Origin: Rutidosis leptorrhynchoides
Lineage: Eukaryota > Streptophyta > Magnoliopsida > Asterales > Asteraceae
Length of the DNA: 64,000 nt
NCBI RefSeq assembly: GCF_046630445.1
Contig: NC_092341.1
Location: 292,141,001 to 292,205,000, forward strand
Reading direction: 5' to 3'
Shown here: piece by piece, positions 22,711 to 37,516 of the stretch
Position numbering within the stretch: position 1 is the stretch's first letter
How the letters are laid out: the number at the start of each line of letters is the position of its first letter
Notes under the pieces: model-generated
What the model was told of the DNA's origin: nothing
What the model saw: only the letters and a program-made list of their open reading frames with translations
The model's database searches: none
Made by a program: the position numbers and the translations under genes

Positions 22711-24777
22711 ACCTAAAATTACTAGGCATAGCTACCTTACGTGTAGGGGTAGCCCCTATCTACGAGTACATTGTATCATTTTAGTTAGGGACGTCTCGTT
22801 GATTCCAATTTTCCATACGAGCCCAATTCAATTAATAAAAAAGATAGACTTTTATCTACAAAGTTTTAAATATATGTAAGAATAAGTTCAGTAATGAAAG
22901 GATCCGTTCATATACATTATAAACGATTCACAATAGTTGATTACATCGCGAGGTATTTGACCTCTATATGATACATTTTACAGACATTGCATTCGTTTTT
23001 AAAAGACAAACTTTCTTTACACCGAAAGTTGACAGTATGCATACCGTTTCATAATACATTCAACTATAATTGACTTAACAATAATCTTGAGGAACTCAAC
23101 GAATCGAATGCAACGTTTTTTGAAAATATGCCATGAATGACTCCAAATAATATCCTTAAAATGAGCTAATGCACAGCGGAAGATTTCTTTAATACCTGAG
23201 AATAAACATGCTTTAAAGTGTCAACCAAAAGGTTGGTGAGTTCATTATTTTATCATAAACAATCATTTTTCATCATTTTAATAGACCACAAGATCTCCAG
23301 ATATATAATTGTGCACGTAACCCGAGTACAAAATAACACGCGTAACCCGCGAATTAAAAATCCATCTCATATCAGGCATTTCGCATAAACTGCATAGAGA
23401 TAAAAATCATTCATATGGTGAACACCTGGTAACCGACATTAATAGAACGCGTCTAGAATATCCCCATCATTCCGGGACTCTCATCGGACATGATAAAATC
23501 TAAGTACTAAAGCATCCGTAACCCGGATGGGGTTTGTTAGGCCCAATAGATCTATCTTTAGGATTCGCGTCAATTAGGGTTTCTGTTCTCTAATTCTTAG
23601 ATTACCAGACTAAAAAGGGTGATATTCGGTTTAATAATTCAACCACAGAATGTAGTTTTAAGTACTTGTGTCTATTTCGTAAAACATTCATAAAAACAGC
23701 GCATGTATTCTCAGTCCCAAAAATATATATAAAAAGGGAGTAATGAAACTCACCATACTGTATTTCGTAGTAAAAATACATATGACGTCATTGAACAAGT
23801 GCATGGTTGGCCTCGGATTCACGAACCTATGTTAATTATATATATTTATATGTTGGTCAATATTTGTCTAACAATTTAGGTCAGGTCATAGTGTATCACA
23901 ATCCTAATGCTCGAGACTAATATGCAACAGTCAACAAAAAGTCAACTTGACCCAAAATGATTTTCCGAAATCCATACATGATTATCATATAACTTAAATA
24001 TCGTGGTTTTATATATATTTAATATTTTTAACCGGTTTTATGAAAGTAAATAATAAAAGTCATTTGTTAATAAAAATTTATATTTAAAATTTATATATGA
24101 TAAAAATATACTTTTATATATCTTAAGTAATAAAATTTATAATGTTCATTTAATATAGCGATAAGTATTATTAATGTAAATATATTACGTGTAATAAAAT
24201 ATCTTTGTATTACATATTTATTTGATAAAATAATATCGATATCGATAACAATAATAATTAGAAGTTTTATTATTTTGTAATAATAGTTATTATTATTCTG
24301 CTAATAAAATATCTATATTTATATTTACTAAAAATGATATTAAAATGATAATTTTTATTAATAATAGTACTAAGCTGGTAATAATAATGATATTTTATAA
24401 TAACAATGATATTTCTATTAAAAATGATAATTTTAGTAAAAATGATAGTTTTAATATTAATAATACTTTTAATAATAATAAAATGATAAAAATAATAAGA
24501 ACGATAATTTTATCTAATTCAATATCTTACAATATTTTAATTTCATCATGATACTCATACTCATTATTTCCTAATCGATTTGTTTAATATCTTGTAGTCG
24601 TCTTTTATATCGCATTCATAATAATGATAATAATATTAGTCATAATAGTTAGATGATACTAATATCAATTTTAATGATAATAATACTAATAATAATAATT
24701 ATTATAATAACATTAATGATAATACTTAAAACTATTTTAATGATAGTAATAATATAAAAAAAATAATGATAATATTA

Positions 24778-24783
24778 ATAATG

Positions 24784-24847
<64 letters not shown>

Positions 24848-24852
24848 TAATA

Positions 24853-24932
<80 letters not shown>

Positions 24933-24935
24933 TAG
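24778..24935. repeat. (TAA)n trinucleotide expansion inside the solo LTR
   Basis: Nearly pure AAT/ATA units with a few GAT interruptions, within a wider AT-only stretch (24040-24980). It explains much of the extra length of this LTR. The Ile-rich reading is an artefact. Confidence 0.85.
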
Positions 24936-25648
24936 ATAAAAATTAGAACGACGATAATAACGACGATAATAATAATCATTTTTAATAATAATACAAAAAT
25001 TCAATTGACTATATCTTCTAATCCGTTCATCGAAACCATTCGATATCTAAATGAAAAGTTCTTAATTTTTCGCTAGCTTTCCAACAACATGCATATCTTA
25101 TACCTTATCTCAACTGCATATGTAACTAATTCAAGATTCAACATAACCTATCTAATGGAAATGTCAAAAGTACAATCATGCATAATCCTATATCCTCGAG
25201 CACTAGTCAGGGATACACTATTAGTATGTAAAAATTAAATTATGAGTGCTTACGTATCAATATTGAGATTCAATATTGCAGGAAAGGTACGTAGACGCAA
25301 CGGAGACTATAAACACTAGGTTGACCTCACGAGCATACCCATGATCCATACCCATAACCTCCATAGCTATAACCCATAATTTCCTTAGTCCTCTCCTACT
25401 CGAAAAAACTCATTTTTGAAATCACGCGAGCAGAACCTCGTCGTAGTATTTTATGTATATCACTACTAATATCACTCCTAATACTTATAATAATAATAGT
25501 AAGATTAATAATAATAATCTTAATAATTAATAATAATATATAATATATAATATATACTCCGTATATGTGTGAGATCGAGAGATAGATAGAATGAATTCCA
25601 TCCGGACTAAAAACGCGTTTTAAAGGAAATGGGAGCTCACCAAACACA

Positions 25649-25696
25649 CCATGCGATCGCATGGTGTCTCTCCTTTATAGCCATGCGATCGCATGG
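25649..25696 (-). promoter_or_regulatory. LTR TATA box flanked by two identical 16-bp palindromes
   Basis: CCATGCGATCGCATGG, a perfect palindrome, occurs at 25649-25664 and 25681-25696. Between them, on the LTR sense strand, is CTATAAAGGAGAGACA, a good TATA box. The spacing is 16 bases. Such a symmetric arrangement round a core promoter suggests a protein-binding or silencing target, which is inference. Confidence 0.55.
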
Positions 25697-27185
25697 CAAC
25701 AACTTTACAGCTCAAACGCATTCTTTCTTCTACCGACGATTTATTTGTAACATATGTTATATTTATATATTATTTAATATATAATATATTTATTCGTTAG
25801 AATTAATAAAATATTATATTATATTCTCGTGCATAGTTAATTTGTAATTTTAATTCCAATGAGTCGTATGTTGTCACTCGACTTATGTACCACTTTCGGT
25901 TTTTCGAACGCACTTTCGTACGTTTAGATAACTAGCCTTTTACGTTACACGACGTGTACCCTTATTAATAATTTGACTTACTCATCAATAAATTACCTTA
26001 TAAAAAATGTAATTTATAAAATTGAGCGTTGTGGTCATTTGCTTCTATAAATCAGTGACTCGTTGTTTATCAAAATATATTATTTTAAATCAGGACGTTT
26101 TATGACTAAGTTAAAATATATATTTTTTTATATTTTCATTTCGAAATATAAATTTGGGACAATATATAATATATAGTTTTTCAAAACTAATAATATTCAA
26201 ATTTATATATCTTGAAATCGTTTAAGTAATAAGAAATATTATTTCGTAACATTTGTATTTTTAAAGTTTAAAATTGATATACTTTATTTATATAAAAATG
26301 TTTACAAAGACATTTTAATATTCCAATTACTTTATATTCCAAATCATTTTATTACAAAGGTTATAATAGAAGAAGTTGTTATGTCATAAGACGTTCTTAA
26401 AAAGTCAATTATATCGAAATGACGTTTTCGTTTATGAACGTAAAATCATATATGAATCATATCAGGTTTCAAGGTTTTAACTTCTAGTTTAATCATGACT
26501 CGTAGGATTAAGTCTAAAGACAAAATCAAACGTAAGGAATCATTTTAATGTAAAATATCGATCTATTTAACTTGTCAATATCTATTTTCTAATTTACCTA
26601 TATTCCCTAATTTCACTTTCACAATACCTAATATGAAGGTTAATTAATTTATCTTATCAAAAGTCACGAGACAATTATTGTAAGGCATATATTGGAATTT
26701 AACAGAAATTTTCACCAATCTGACTTGCTCTCGCTACTTGACACTTTGTCCTTACTCGAAGATCACTTTACCATTTATTCCTAATATCGTTAAAAAGGAA
26801 AGGTTTTCTAAATCAAAATGGACCTCTTAACAGAGACTCGTAATCATAATTCAATGTATCTGATAAATCAATCATTTGATATCATCTTCTAATTCTATCG
26901 ATAATTATTTGAATATATTTTGAAACAAATACGTTTATGTAAAGTATTATACGTCTAATACTTTGTTAATGTTTTCAAGCTATAATATATACACATATAC
27001 ATATATATTTGTATCCGTTTATCTAATGGTTCGTGAATCGTCGAAGTTTGGTCGAGGTTAAATGAATGTATGAACACAGTTTAAGATTCTTGAATTTTAA
27101 GTTAACAAACTTTGCTTATTGTGTCGGAAACATATAAAGATTAAAGTTTAAATTTGTTCGAAAATTTCCGGGTCGTCACAAGTAA

Positions 27186-27653
27186 TACTAGAAAAATTAG
27201 ATTAAATACCAGCATCAATCATAACAATATTTTTCATAAGTACCACATATTGTTGGATTATAGGCCCTTTTGAATTATGGGTCCTGTGCGAGCGCACGTG
27301 TTGCACGTCTTCAAATCCGCCCCTGATTTTAGTGTAGTATAATATGATTTTTGCATTATAATATATTAAATTCTCAAATTATGTCTTCTTTGTAAGTGCT
27401 ACCATTCAAAGAAATCTGGTATATAATTATTGGAGAAATCAATATATTGATAATGTCGAATCAGGATAGATAATATTGGTCATTTCAATCATAAATTTGT
27501 CGCTGTGCCACTGCCAATTTCGACGTTACGCCTCAATATGTTCCACCAAAAGATTGTACATCCTATTGACCAATATTAGAATCAATCAAACGTTCTATAT
27601 CTAGCTAGTTAAGGTTTTATGTTTAAATCCCTTTCAATAAAATTTCGTACTTT
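27186..27653. other. Unassigned spacer between solo LTR and LINE
   Basis: No gene or delimitable repeat. A GCACGTGTTGCACGT word near 27295 recalls the ends of plant Helitrons or LTRs but could not be placed. Confidence 0.3.
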
Positions 27654-28907
27654 TTTTTTCGAAAAGACAAAAATTTATTATAAAACAAGCCAAGAAATTT
27701 GGCCCAAGAGCAACTGTACAGAGTGGGCAAGCCCACCCCAAAAATATACAACTATAAACAGGACACTAACCTGAACATATATGCATACTACGAAATTGGC
27801 TAGTCCCATGAACATACAGACAAATGCCCACATTGCAAACCAAAATAAAAACAATATGGGACCAACAAGCACACAATAACAGCAACACTACTAAGGGATT
27901 AACCATGCCTCCTACAGAGAGGATCTTGGATCCGAAATCCATTTCGTCCATTCTATTTTTTTGTTCTTCATTCTCCTCGCGATCCATTCATAACTTTTAA
28001 TTTGGATTTCGTTGAGCGCCACATGACCATTCCACGATTTATTTTTTAACACGTTAGAGTTTCTATTCTTCCAAATTAAATAACCACACGTCCACTCAAC
28101 GGCTTGCCAAATTTTACTCACCGAGGGTGAAAGCGTTTGGTTGAGGTTTCCCATGAAAGCATCACTAATGCATAAATTTGTGACATTATATACACCCCAC
28201 CATTTGAAAACCTTTTCCCAAACCTCGAAAGCATGCTTACATAGAATTAAACTATGTTCAACTGATTCCACGTCGTCATCGCACAACGGACAATGGGTGG
28301 AATGGAGATCAACACCCCGTTTATCTAGCTCTAATCTTACCGGTAGCCGTCGAAGTTTAGCTCCACGTGAAGATTTCAACTTTTTTGGTACCAAATTATT
28401 TCTTAATGTTTCCGGTTGAACAGTTTGGTTCACAAGTCTCGCCTCCTCGATTGCTTTTGTAAGTATATTTGTATTGAAATTCCCGTTACTCGATAAATTC
28501 CACTTCCAGCGATCATTTGTACCTGTTTTAAGCTCGAAATTTTCCAGCAAGCAAATTAACTGATCGAGATCACCTACTTCTCTTCTCGTTGGACTTCTGA
28601 TCCACTTCCAGTTGTATTCAAACCGATCCCCACTCCATGCGATTCTGTCACTAATTTTGCAATTGTTTTCAGATTCAAGTCTCCACAATCTATAGAATTC
28701 GTCTTTCAGCATGTAGTCTCCAAGCCTTATATCATTCCAAAAGGACGTTGATGAGCCATCCCCAATCACTCGAACAAAGGATTTTTTGTAAGCTACGCCA
28801 TGGTTTTCAATGGAAGTACCTGCAACAATAATATTATGCCACATTCCTCCCGAAAGGTTGGACCGAAGTCTATCCTCTTCCGAAAGGCCACCATTTCCCG
28901 TTACTCG
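27654..28907 (-). mobile_element. 5'-truncated LINE (L1 type)
   Basis: The minus-strand insert is flanked by the 17-bp direct repeat ATAAAATTTCGTACTTT at 27637-27653 and 28908-28924, a typical target-primed TSD. It holds the last third of an ORF2-like frame and about 260 bases of 3' sequence. The 5' end, including endonuclease and reverse transcriptase, is missing, as usual for incomplete reverse transcription. Confidence 0.88.
27912..28844 (-). pseudogene. LINE ORF2 C-terminal fragment with zf-RVT domain
   Basis: A 310-codon open frame reading the C-terminal zinc-binding region of plant L1 ORF2. It has GDGSSTSFWNDIRLGD near the start, WKWNLSSNGNF in the middle, and the zf-RVT signature CPLCDDDVESVEHSLILCKH about residues 187-206. 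The frame is open but lacks the reverse transcriptase that would precede it, so it is a remnant. Any ATG start is arbitrary because the real protein began upstream of the truncation at 28907. Confidence 0.85.
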
Positions 28908-28924
28908 ATAAAATTTCGTACTTT

Positions 28925-29882
28925 CTTCTTGTTGAGACTAGAAACGTGAACAAAAATTGAATGATCAGTGACAGATCACAAAACATCTTTGTGTATCGTT
29001 CTCTCAAACAAAGAGCATTCATCAACCACAAGCTCATAGCTTCACAATCATGGAATTTTAACTTCAGTTAAGTTTATCCGTAGTGGGTGGGCATACACGC
29101 CTACTTGATATATGTATGTTGGTGTTTGTTTGTATATGTATATTATTAATTGAATATTTGAATATATCTTTATAACAAACATCTCATGATTAGATAATAG
29201 AAAATGAACTTTTGATAGAAGAAAATGAACTTTTGATAGAAGAAGAACAACATCACATCCCAAAAACACTAATTAAAAAAGAAAGATATTACTCCTCGTT
29301 CCAAAAAAAATTGTTCAGCATACTATTTTTATTTATCTACAAAAATATTGTTCCCTACTCTGAATAATCACATAAAACCACTGAAGTTCCAACTTTACCG
29401 GTTTATTATTGAAAATGTAACATTATAAATGTCAGTTATTTTAATAATTACTTTTTAAGACTGCTATTAAGCAAATATTGCATTTTTAGCCAAAAAGTGA
29501 AAACTACATGTGAGGTCGTGACGTGACAATGTCACTATTTGACCTTCATAAACACATAATGTCAAAATTTCCGTGTCAAACATTTGTAGGGTTCACATAT
29601 TTTTTCTTTTTACATTTTATTATATAAAATTAAATTATTTAATAAATAATAATAATAATTTAATATTAAAAAAATACAAACTACTAAATTCGAAAAAAAA
29701 ATACTTGAAATAAAAATAATACATTTATAAAACATTACATAAACTAGATAATAAACTTTATAGATTTATATAATAATTAAAATATAATGTACTTGTGTTA
29801 ATTAAAAAGAAAAAAATTGTGCTCAAATTAAGAGGTATTTAGTCCAGAAAACAATAAACAAGAAATATTTCATTTAATGAAA
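28925..29882. other. Unassigned AT-rich region
   Basis: No gene. A 21-bp unit, AGAAAATGAACTTTTGATAG, is tandemly repeated at about 29200-29241. TACTCCTCGTTCCAAAAAAA near 29290 resembles a Stowaway-type MITE end, but no partner end was found. Confidence 0.35.
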
Positions 29883-30010
29883 GGGGATGATTCTAACACA
29901 CAATTTTTTGATTCTCACACATCTATTTTAACCTTTTACTCTTCTAATAATACTCCATTTCTTTAAATTGGTGTGTGAGGATTAAAAAAGTGTGTGTGAG
30001 AATCATCCCC
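29883..30010. mobile_element. MITE, 128 bp, about 40-bp terminal inverted repeats
   Basis: It begins GGGGATGATTCTAACACACA and ends TGTGTGAGAATCATCCCC. The two ends are inverted copies over about 40 bases with few mismatches. No coding. A clean TSD was not established, so the superfamily is open. Confidence 0.7.
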
Positions 30011-30379
30011 CTGAATGAAAAGACAAACTAGACAAGATAATAATATATTATAAAGTCGGAAGAGTAAATTTTATTATATAAGATTTTATCTTTTAACCTA
30101 TTGAATTAATTAATTAAATAAATTATTTACAATCCACAATAACTGTAGTATGGGTCTGAATGTATAAAATTACATGATTTATCGTAGTGTGACATTAAGT
30201 TGTACGAAATTATTTATAGGTTAAGTATATACATTGAATTTATCATTCACAAATAGGGATGGTACATATGCTTAATAAAAATATATTAAAAACATTAAAA
30301 AGACAGTTCGTTCGAAAATATGATGTCACTGCGCAATACAATAATAACACGAGTCAACGCCAAATTAAGATGTGCCAAG

Positions 30380-30381
<2 letters not shown>
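30011..30381. other. Unassigned AT-rich sequence
   Basis: Nothing recognisable before the (TA)n tract. Confidence 0.3.

Positions 30382-30463
<82 letters not shown>
30382..30463. repeat. (TA)n microsatellite
   Basis: Pure TA, left flank of the palindrome-bearing foldback element. Confidence 0.9.
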
Positions 30464-30466
<3 letters not shown>

Positions 30467-30950
30467 TTGTAATCACTTGCATCCATAAATTAGCTTGAAA
30501 ACAAAGGGACCAATGAGATGGCGACATGTGACGCGAAAATCACATGTGATTGAAAAAAAAAAATTCGAAATTTTTTTTTTTAAATTTTTTTTTCGAAAAT
30601 TTTTTTTTTCAAATTTTTTTTCCGAAAATTTTTTTTTCGAAATTTTTTTTTTAAAAAAATCATATGTGATTATGCATGTCAATCACATGTGATTGTAAAC
30701 CCAATCACATATGATTATGCATGGCAAATCCAATCACATGTAATTGTGCAGGTAAATCACATGTGATTGTAAAAAAAAAAAATTTAAAATTTTTTTTTTT
30801 TTTTAAAATTTCGAAAAAAAAATTTGAAATTTTTTTTTTCAAAAAAAAAGTTTTGAATTTTTTTCAATCACATGTGATTTTCGCGACACGTGTCGCGCTC
30901 TCATTGGTCCCTTGAATCTCAACTTAATTTATGGACTCAAATGAATATTC

Positions 30951-30953
<3 letters not shown>
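30464..30953. mobile_element. (TA)n-flanked foldback MITE with palindrome array
   Basis: About 490 bp with terminal inverted repeats of roughly 85 bp. GGGACCAATGAGA and CCATAAATTA on the left pair with TCTCATTGGTCCC and TAATTTATGG on the right. The 14-bp palindrome AATCACATGTGATT occurs at 30538, 30681, 30755 and 30867, with one-base variants at 30658, 30703 and 30732. Poly-T and poly-A/TTCGAAA tracts fill the rest. Both ends abut (TA)n. No coding capacity. Confidence 0.75.

Positions 30954-31035
<82 letters not shown>
30954..31035. repeat. (TA)n microsatellite
   Basis: Pure TA between two foldback elements. Confidence 0.9.
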
Positions 31036-32521
<1,486 letters not shown>

Positions 32522-33155
32522 CTCCCATCTTCATAAATGAGCCAAATAAAAATTTGTAATTTATTCATTTAAAAGCAAACAAAGTGTATGTTCTTTTAAA
32601 AAAACATTTTATACGTAATAATGTAAAAAAAAAATTATTAAAACCCACTCAATTCATTAATACTCACGCATCGGCATGGAGTGGGTCCACTTACTTTATC
32701 CAGCCTGAATACCAGATTTAAGAAGTTAGGTAACCGCGTAACCTCCTTAATTCAATCGTCCATCTCCCTTCCCTTTACTAACGTCGCAACCCACCCCAAC
32801 CCTAATTCCCATCGCCTGTTCCCGCACGTTACTATCACTTTCTCCCATTCTCCCTCTGTTTGTGGATGTAGGTAACTACTGTGATGAAACTTTTCAATTT
32901 ACCCAATAACTGGATCTTTAATTGCTCGGTTTAAACTGCAACTAAATTGGTATTCATGAAATTCAATTGATTACCTTCACCTTCATATTCCAGCCTGCAA
33001 GAAAAGTTTTCAATTTTGTAACTTACATTTGAATTCAATCACCCAATTAGAGGGATGTTTCGGATTCCGTATATGCTGCATGCATTGATGCTTATAAATT
33101 CAAGTGATCTGCGTTATTGTTATGTGTATCAACCAAAACATCAAATTATATTGCA

Positions 33156-34058
33156 ATGGCTCAGAACAAGACACCCTCCATATCTGCTGTTGACAGGAAA
33201 ACATATGTCTTTCTCAATGAGCTTGAATTAAGCAAGCAATCACAGGTGCAGGTCATGATCTGCAGAAGTTGGGATACACATACAATTTATGGCAGGTATT
33301 TGGGGACCGAATTCATAGCTTCAGATGAGCAGGTATACAAATCTAAACTCACTTTGTAATAACGCATATCAAAGATGATGTTAGGTCAATATTGTTTGAA
33401 TAGGTTTCGTTATTATTATTTGTCGATTGTATTAATTGTGCAATTTCTTCTTATGTGTATGATGTTGCTCAAACATATAACTCAGGGGAATGTCATACAA
33501 TTAACTGCTAAAACTAATGTGGCGCACCACTTCATCCCATGCCTTAAGGACAAATTTGTTTACTTGCTAACCAACTTTGACTTCATATCTAATAGAGATG
33601 ACTACCATATTCTCAAGGACAAAGCCCTGATGATTGAGCTCACTGGGTCCACATTGTTGAGGAAACAGCCAAATGTTGACACAAGCCCGTTCATCTGTTA
33701 TCCCTTCCAATGTATTCAAATCGAAGACTTGAAACCAACTTTGGGAAAATTTTTCTTTGGTATTATTTTCTGCACCTTAATCTCTTATTTATTTGCATTG
33801 TCTGATTGCTTTGACCTATCTCATTATTTTGTTAGATGTGGTCGGCTATGCTGTGAATGTCACTAAACCCCACCCACGGGAATCGGCCAAAGAGATTGTT
33901 GAGTTTGACCTGGTGAATGAGCGTTACATATCTCATTTAAATGTTTACGTACATTTCAGTTTTATGCATACCTGTGTTTGTTGTAGTTTGTGTGATGACC
34001 TGTTTTTTGTGTGCAGGGGTAAAACGATACGGACAACACTATGGGGCGACTTGGGTGC
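33156..34058 (+). pseudogene. RPA1-like single-strand DNA-binding protein, first part
   Basis: Replication protein A large-subunit-like, as carried by plant Helitrons, where it is thought to bind single-stranded transposition intermediates. Exons: 33156-33332 (starts MAQNKTPSISAVDRKTYVFL), 33486-33759 (NVIQLTAKTNVAHHFIPCLK and onward), 33836-33922 (DVVGYAVNVTKPHPRES) and 34017-34058 (GKTIRTTLWGDLGA). All borders are GT-AG-like, and the reading corresponds to the first two OB folds. An in-frame ATG at 33117 is possible, but the one at 33156 matches the family start better. The last exon is cut by the gypsy element at 34059 and resumes at 47187. Confidence 0.8.
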
Positions 34059-37000
34059 TGTAGTGACCCGAACTTTTCCATGTTTATATATATTAATTGA
34101 GATTGATATTTACATGATTAAATGTTTCCAACATGTTAAGCAATCAAACTTGTTAAGACTTGATTAATTGAAATATGTTTCATATAGACAATTGACCACC
34201 CAAGTTGACCGGTGATTCACGAACGTTAAAACTTGTAAAAACTATATGATGACATATATATGGTTATAAATATAGTTAACATTATATTATGATAAGTAAA
34301 CATATCATTAAGTATATTAACAATGAACTACATATGTAAAAACAAGACTACTAACTTAATGATTTTTAAACGAGACATATATGTAACGATTATCGTTGTA
34401 AAGACATTTAATGTATATATATCATATTAAGAGATATTCATACATGATAATATCATGATAATATAATAATTTAAAATCTCTTTTGATATTATAAACATTG
34501 GGTTAACAACATTTAACAAGATCGTTAACCTAAAGGTTTCAAAACAACATTTACATGTAACGACTAACGATGACTTAACGACTCAGTTAAAATGTATATA
34601 CATGTAGTGTTTTAATATGTATTCATACACTTTTGAAAGACTTCAAGACACTTATCAAAATACTTCTACTTAACAAAAATGCTTACAATTACATCCTCGT
34701 TCAGTTTCATCAACAATTCTACTCGTATGCGCCCGTATTCGTACTCGTACAATACACAGCTTTTAGATGTATGTACTATTGGTATATACACTCCAATGAT
34801 CAGCTCTTAGCAGCCCATGTGAGTCACCTAACACATGTGGGAACCATCATTTGGCAACTAGCATGAAATATCTCATAAAATTACAAAAATATGAGTAATC
34901 ATTCATGACTTATTTACATGAAAACAAAATTACATATCCTTTATATCTAATCCATACACCAACGACTAAAAACACCTACAAACACTTTCATTCTTCAATT
35001 TTCTTCATCTAATTGATCTCTCTCAAGTTCTATCTTCAAGTTCTAAGTGTTCTTCATAAATTCCAAAAGTTCTAGTTTCATAAAATCAAGAATACTTTCA
35101 AGTTTGCTAGCTCACTTCCAATCTTGTAAGGTGATCATCCAACCTCAAGAAATCTTTGTTTCTTACAGTAGGTTATCATTCTAATACAAGGTAATAATCA
35201 TATTCAAACTTTGGTTCAATTTCTATAACTATAACAATCTTATTTCAAGTGATGATCTTACTTGAACTTGTTTTCGTGTCATGATTCTGCTTCAAGAACT
35301 TGGAGCCATCCAAGGATCCATTGAAGCTAGATCCATTTTTCCCTTTTCCAGTAGGTTTATCCAAGGAAATTAAGGTAGTAATGATGTTCATAACATCATT
35401 CGATTCATACATATAAAGCTATCTTATTCGAAGGTTTAAACTTGTAATCACTAGAACATAGTTTAGTTAATTCTAAACTTGTTCGCAAACAAAAGTTAAT
35501 CCTTCTAACTTGACTTTTAAAATCAACTAAACACATGTTCAATATCTATATGATATGCTAACTTAATGATTTAAAACCTGGAAACACGAAAAACACCGTA
35601 AAACCGGATTTACGCCGTCGTAGTAACACCGCGGGCTGTTTTGGGTTAGTTAATTAAAAACTATGATGAACTTTGATTTTAAAGTTGTTATTCTGAGAAA
35701 ATGATTTTTATTATGAACATGAAACTATATCCAAAAATTATGATTAAACTCAAAGTGGAAGTATGTTTTCTAAAATGGTCATCTAGACGTCGTTCTTTCG
35801 ACTGAAATGACTACCTTTACAAAAACGACTTGTAACTTATTTTTCCGACTATAAACCTATACTTTTCTGTTTAGATTCATAAAATAGAGTTCAATATGAA
35901 ACCATAGCAATTTGATTCACTCAAAACGGATTTAAAATGAAGAAGTTATGGGTAAAACAAGATTGGATAATTTTTCTCATTTTAGCTACGTGAAAATTGG
36001 TAACAAATCTATTCCAACCATAACTTAATCAACTTGTATTGTATATTATGTAATCTTGAGATACCATAGACACGTATACAATGTTTCGACCTATCATGTC
36101 GACACATCTATATATATTTCGGAACAACCATAGACACTCTATATGTGAATGTTGGAGTTAGCTATACAGGGTTGAGGTTGATTCCAAAATATATATAGTT
36201 TGAGTTGTGATCAATACTGAGATACGTATACACTGGGTCGTGGATTGATTCAAGATAATATTTATCGATTTATTTCTGTACATCTAACTGTGGACAACTA
36301 GTTGTAGGTTACTAACGAGGACAGCTGACTTAATAAACTTAAAACATCAAAATATATTAAAAGTGTTGTAAATATATTTTGAACATACTTTGATATATAT
36401 GTATATATTGTTATAGGTTCGTGAATCAACCAGTGGCCAAGTCTTACTTCCCGACGAAGTAAAAATCTGTGAAAGTGAGTTATAGTCCCACTTTTAAAAT
36501 CTAATATTTTTGGGATGAGAATACATGCAGGTTTTATAAATGATTTACAAAATAGACACAAGTACGTGAAACTACATTCTATGGTTGAATTATCGAAATC
36601 GAATATGCCCCTTTTTATTAAGTCTGGTAATCTAAGAATTAGGGAACAGACACCCTAATTGACGCGAATCCTAAAGATAGATCTATCGGGCCCAACAAGC
36701 CCCATCCAAAGTACCGGATGCTTTAGTACTTCGAAATTTATATCATATCCGAAGGGTGTCCCGGAATGATGGGGATATTCTTATATATGCATCTTGTTAA
36801 TGTCGGTTACCAGGTGTTCTCCATATGAATGATTTTTATCTCTATGTATGGGATGTGTATTGAAATATGAAATCTTGTGGTCTATTATTATGATTTGATA
36901 TATATAGGTTAAACCTATAACTCACCAACATTTTTGTTGACGTTTGAAGCATGTTTATTCTCAGGTGATTATTAAGAGCTTCCGCTGTCGCATACTTAAA

Positions 37001-37307
37001 TAAGGACGAGATTTGGAGTCCATGCTTGTATGATATTGTGTAAAAACTGCATTCAAGAAACTTATTTTGTTGTAACATATTTGTATTGTAAACCATTATG
37101 TAATGGTCGTGTGTAAACATGATATTTTAGATTATCATTATTTGATAATCTACGTAAAGCTTTTTAAACCTTTATTGATGAAATAAAGGTTATGGTTTGT
37201 TTTAAAATGAATGCAGTCTTTGAAAAACGTCTCATATAGAGGTCAAAACCTCGCAACGAAATCAATTAATATGGAACGTTTTTAATCAATAAGAACGGGA
37301 CATTTCA
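34059..37307 (+). repeat. 5' LTR of gypsy element 1
   Basis: 3249 bp. A TATA-like CCTTTATATC near 34938 followed by a C/T-rich stretch is the likely promoter. Short frames inside it recur in all four LTRs but have no domain and are not genes. Confidence 0.95.
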
Positions 37308-37309
37308 GT

Positions 37310-37321
37310 TGGTATCAGAGC
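37310..37321 (+). other. Primer-binding site of gypsy element 1
   Basis: TGGTATCAGAGC, a perfect 12-base match to the 3' end of initiator tRNA-Met, two bases after the LTR. Confidence 0.92.
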
Positions 37322-37516
37322 GTTGGTCTTAGAGAACCAGAATTTTGCATTAGTGTGTCTTATCGAGTTTGTTAGGATGCATTAGTGAGTCTGGACTTCG
37401 ACCGTGTTTAGTTGAAAAATGATTGCTTAACAAATTTTGTTGGAAACTATATATTTTTAACATGTGAATATTATGTGATATATTAATCTCTTAACGCGTT
37501 TGATATTATGTGATTG

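Larger units (their letters stand above)
22895..27180 (-). mobile_element. Solo LTR of a Ty3/gypsy element, minus orientation
   Basis: The 4286-bp segment runs TG...CA on the plus strand and is flanked by AGTAA at 22890-22894 and 27181-27185. Its right end, read on the minus strand, is TGTGACGACCCGGAAATTT, comparable to TGTAGTGACCCGAACTTT at the start of the gypsy LTRs at 34059 and 47558. The stretch 23380-23640 is recognisably the reverse complement of the region near 36600-36850 of those LTRs. No internal domain lies between the TSDs, so this is the product of LTR-LTR recombination of a related but longer-LTR family. Confidence 0.88.

Noticed and set aside
24732-25004. Poly-Ile open frame
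   Set aside because: Product of the (TAA)n expansion in a non-coding solo LTR.
30538-30880. CRISPR-like array of AATCACATGTGATT
   Set aside because: This is plant DNA, the spacing is irregular, and the repeats are part of a MITE with terminal inverted repeats.
34633-34866. 77-codon frame recurring in all four gypsy LTRs (also the 87- and 84-codon minus frames)
   Set aside because: Recurrence reflects LTR identity. The frames have no domain, and variants between copies show no coding pattern.
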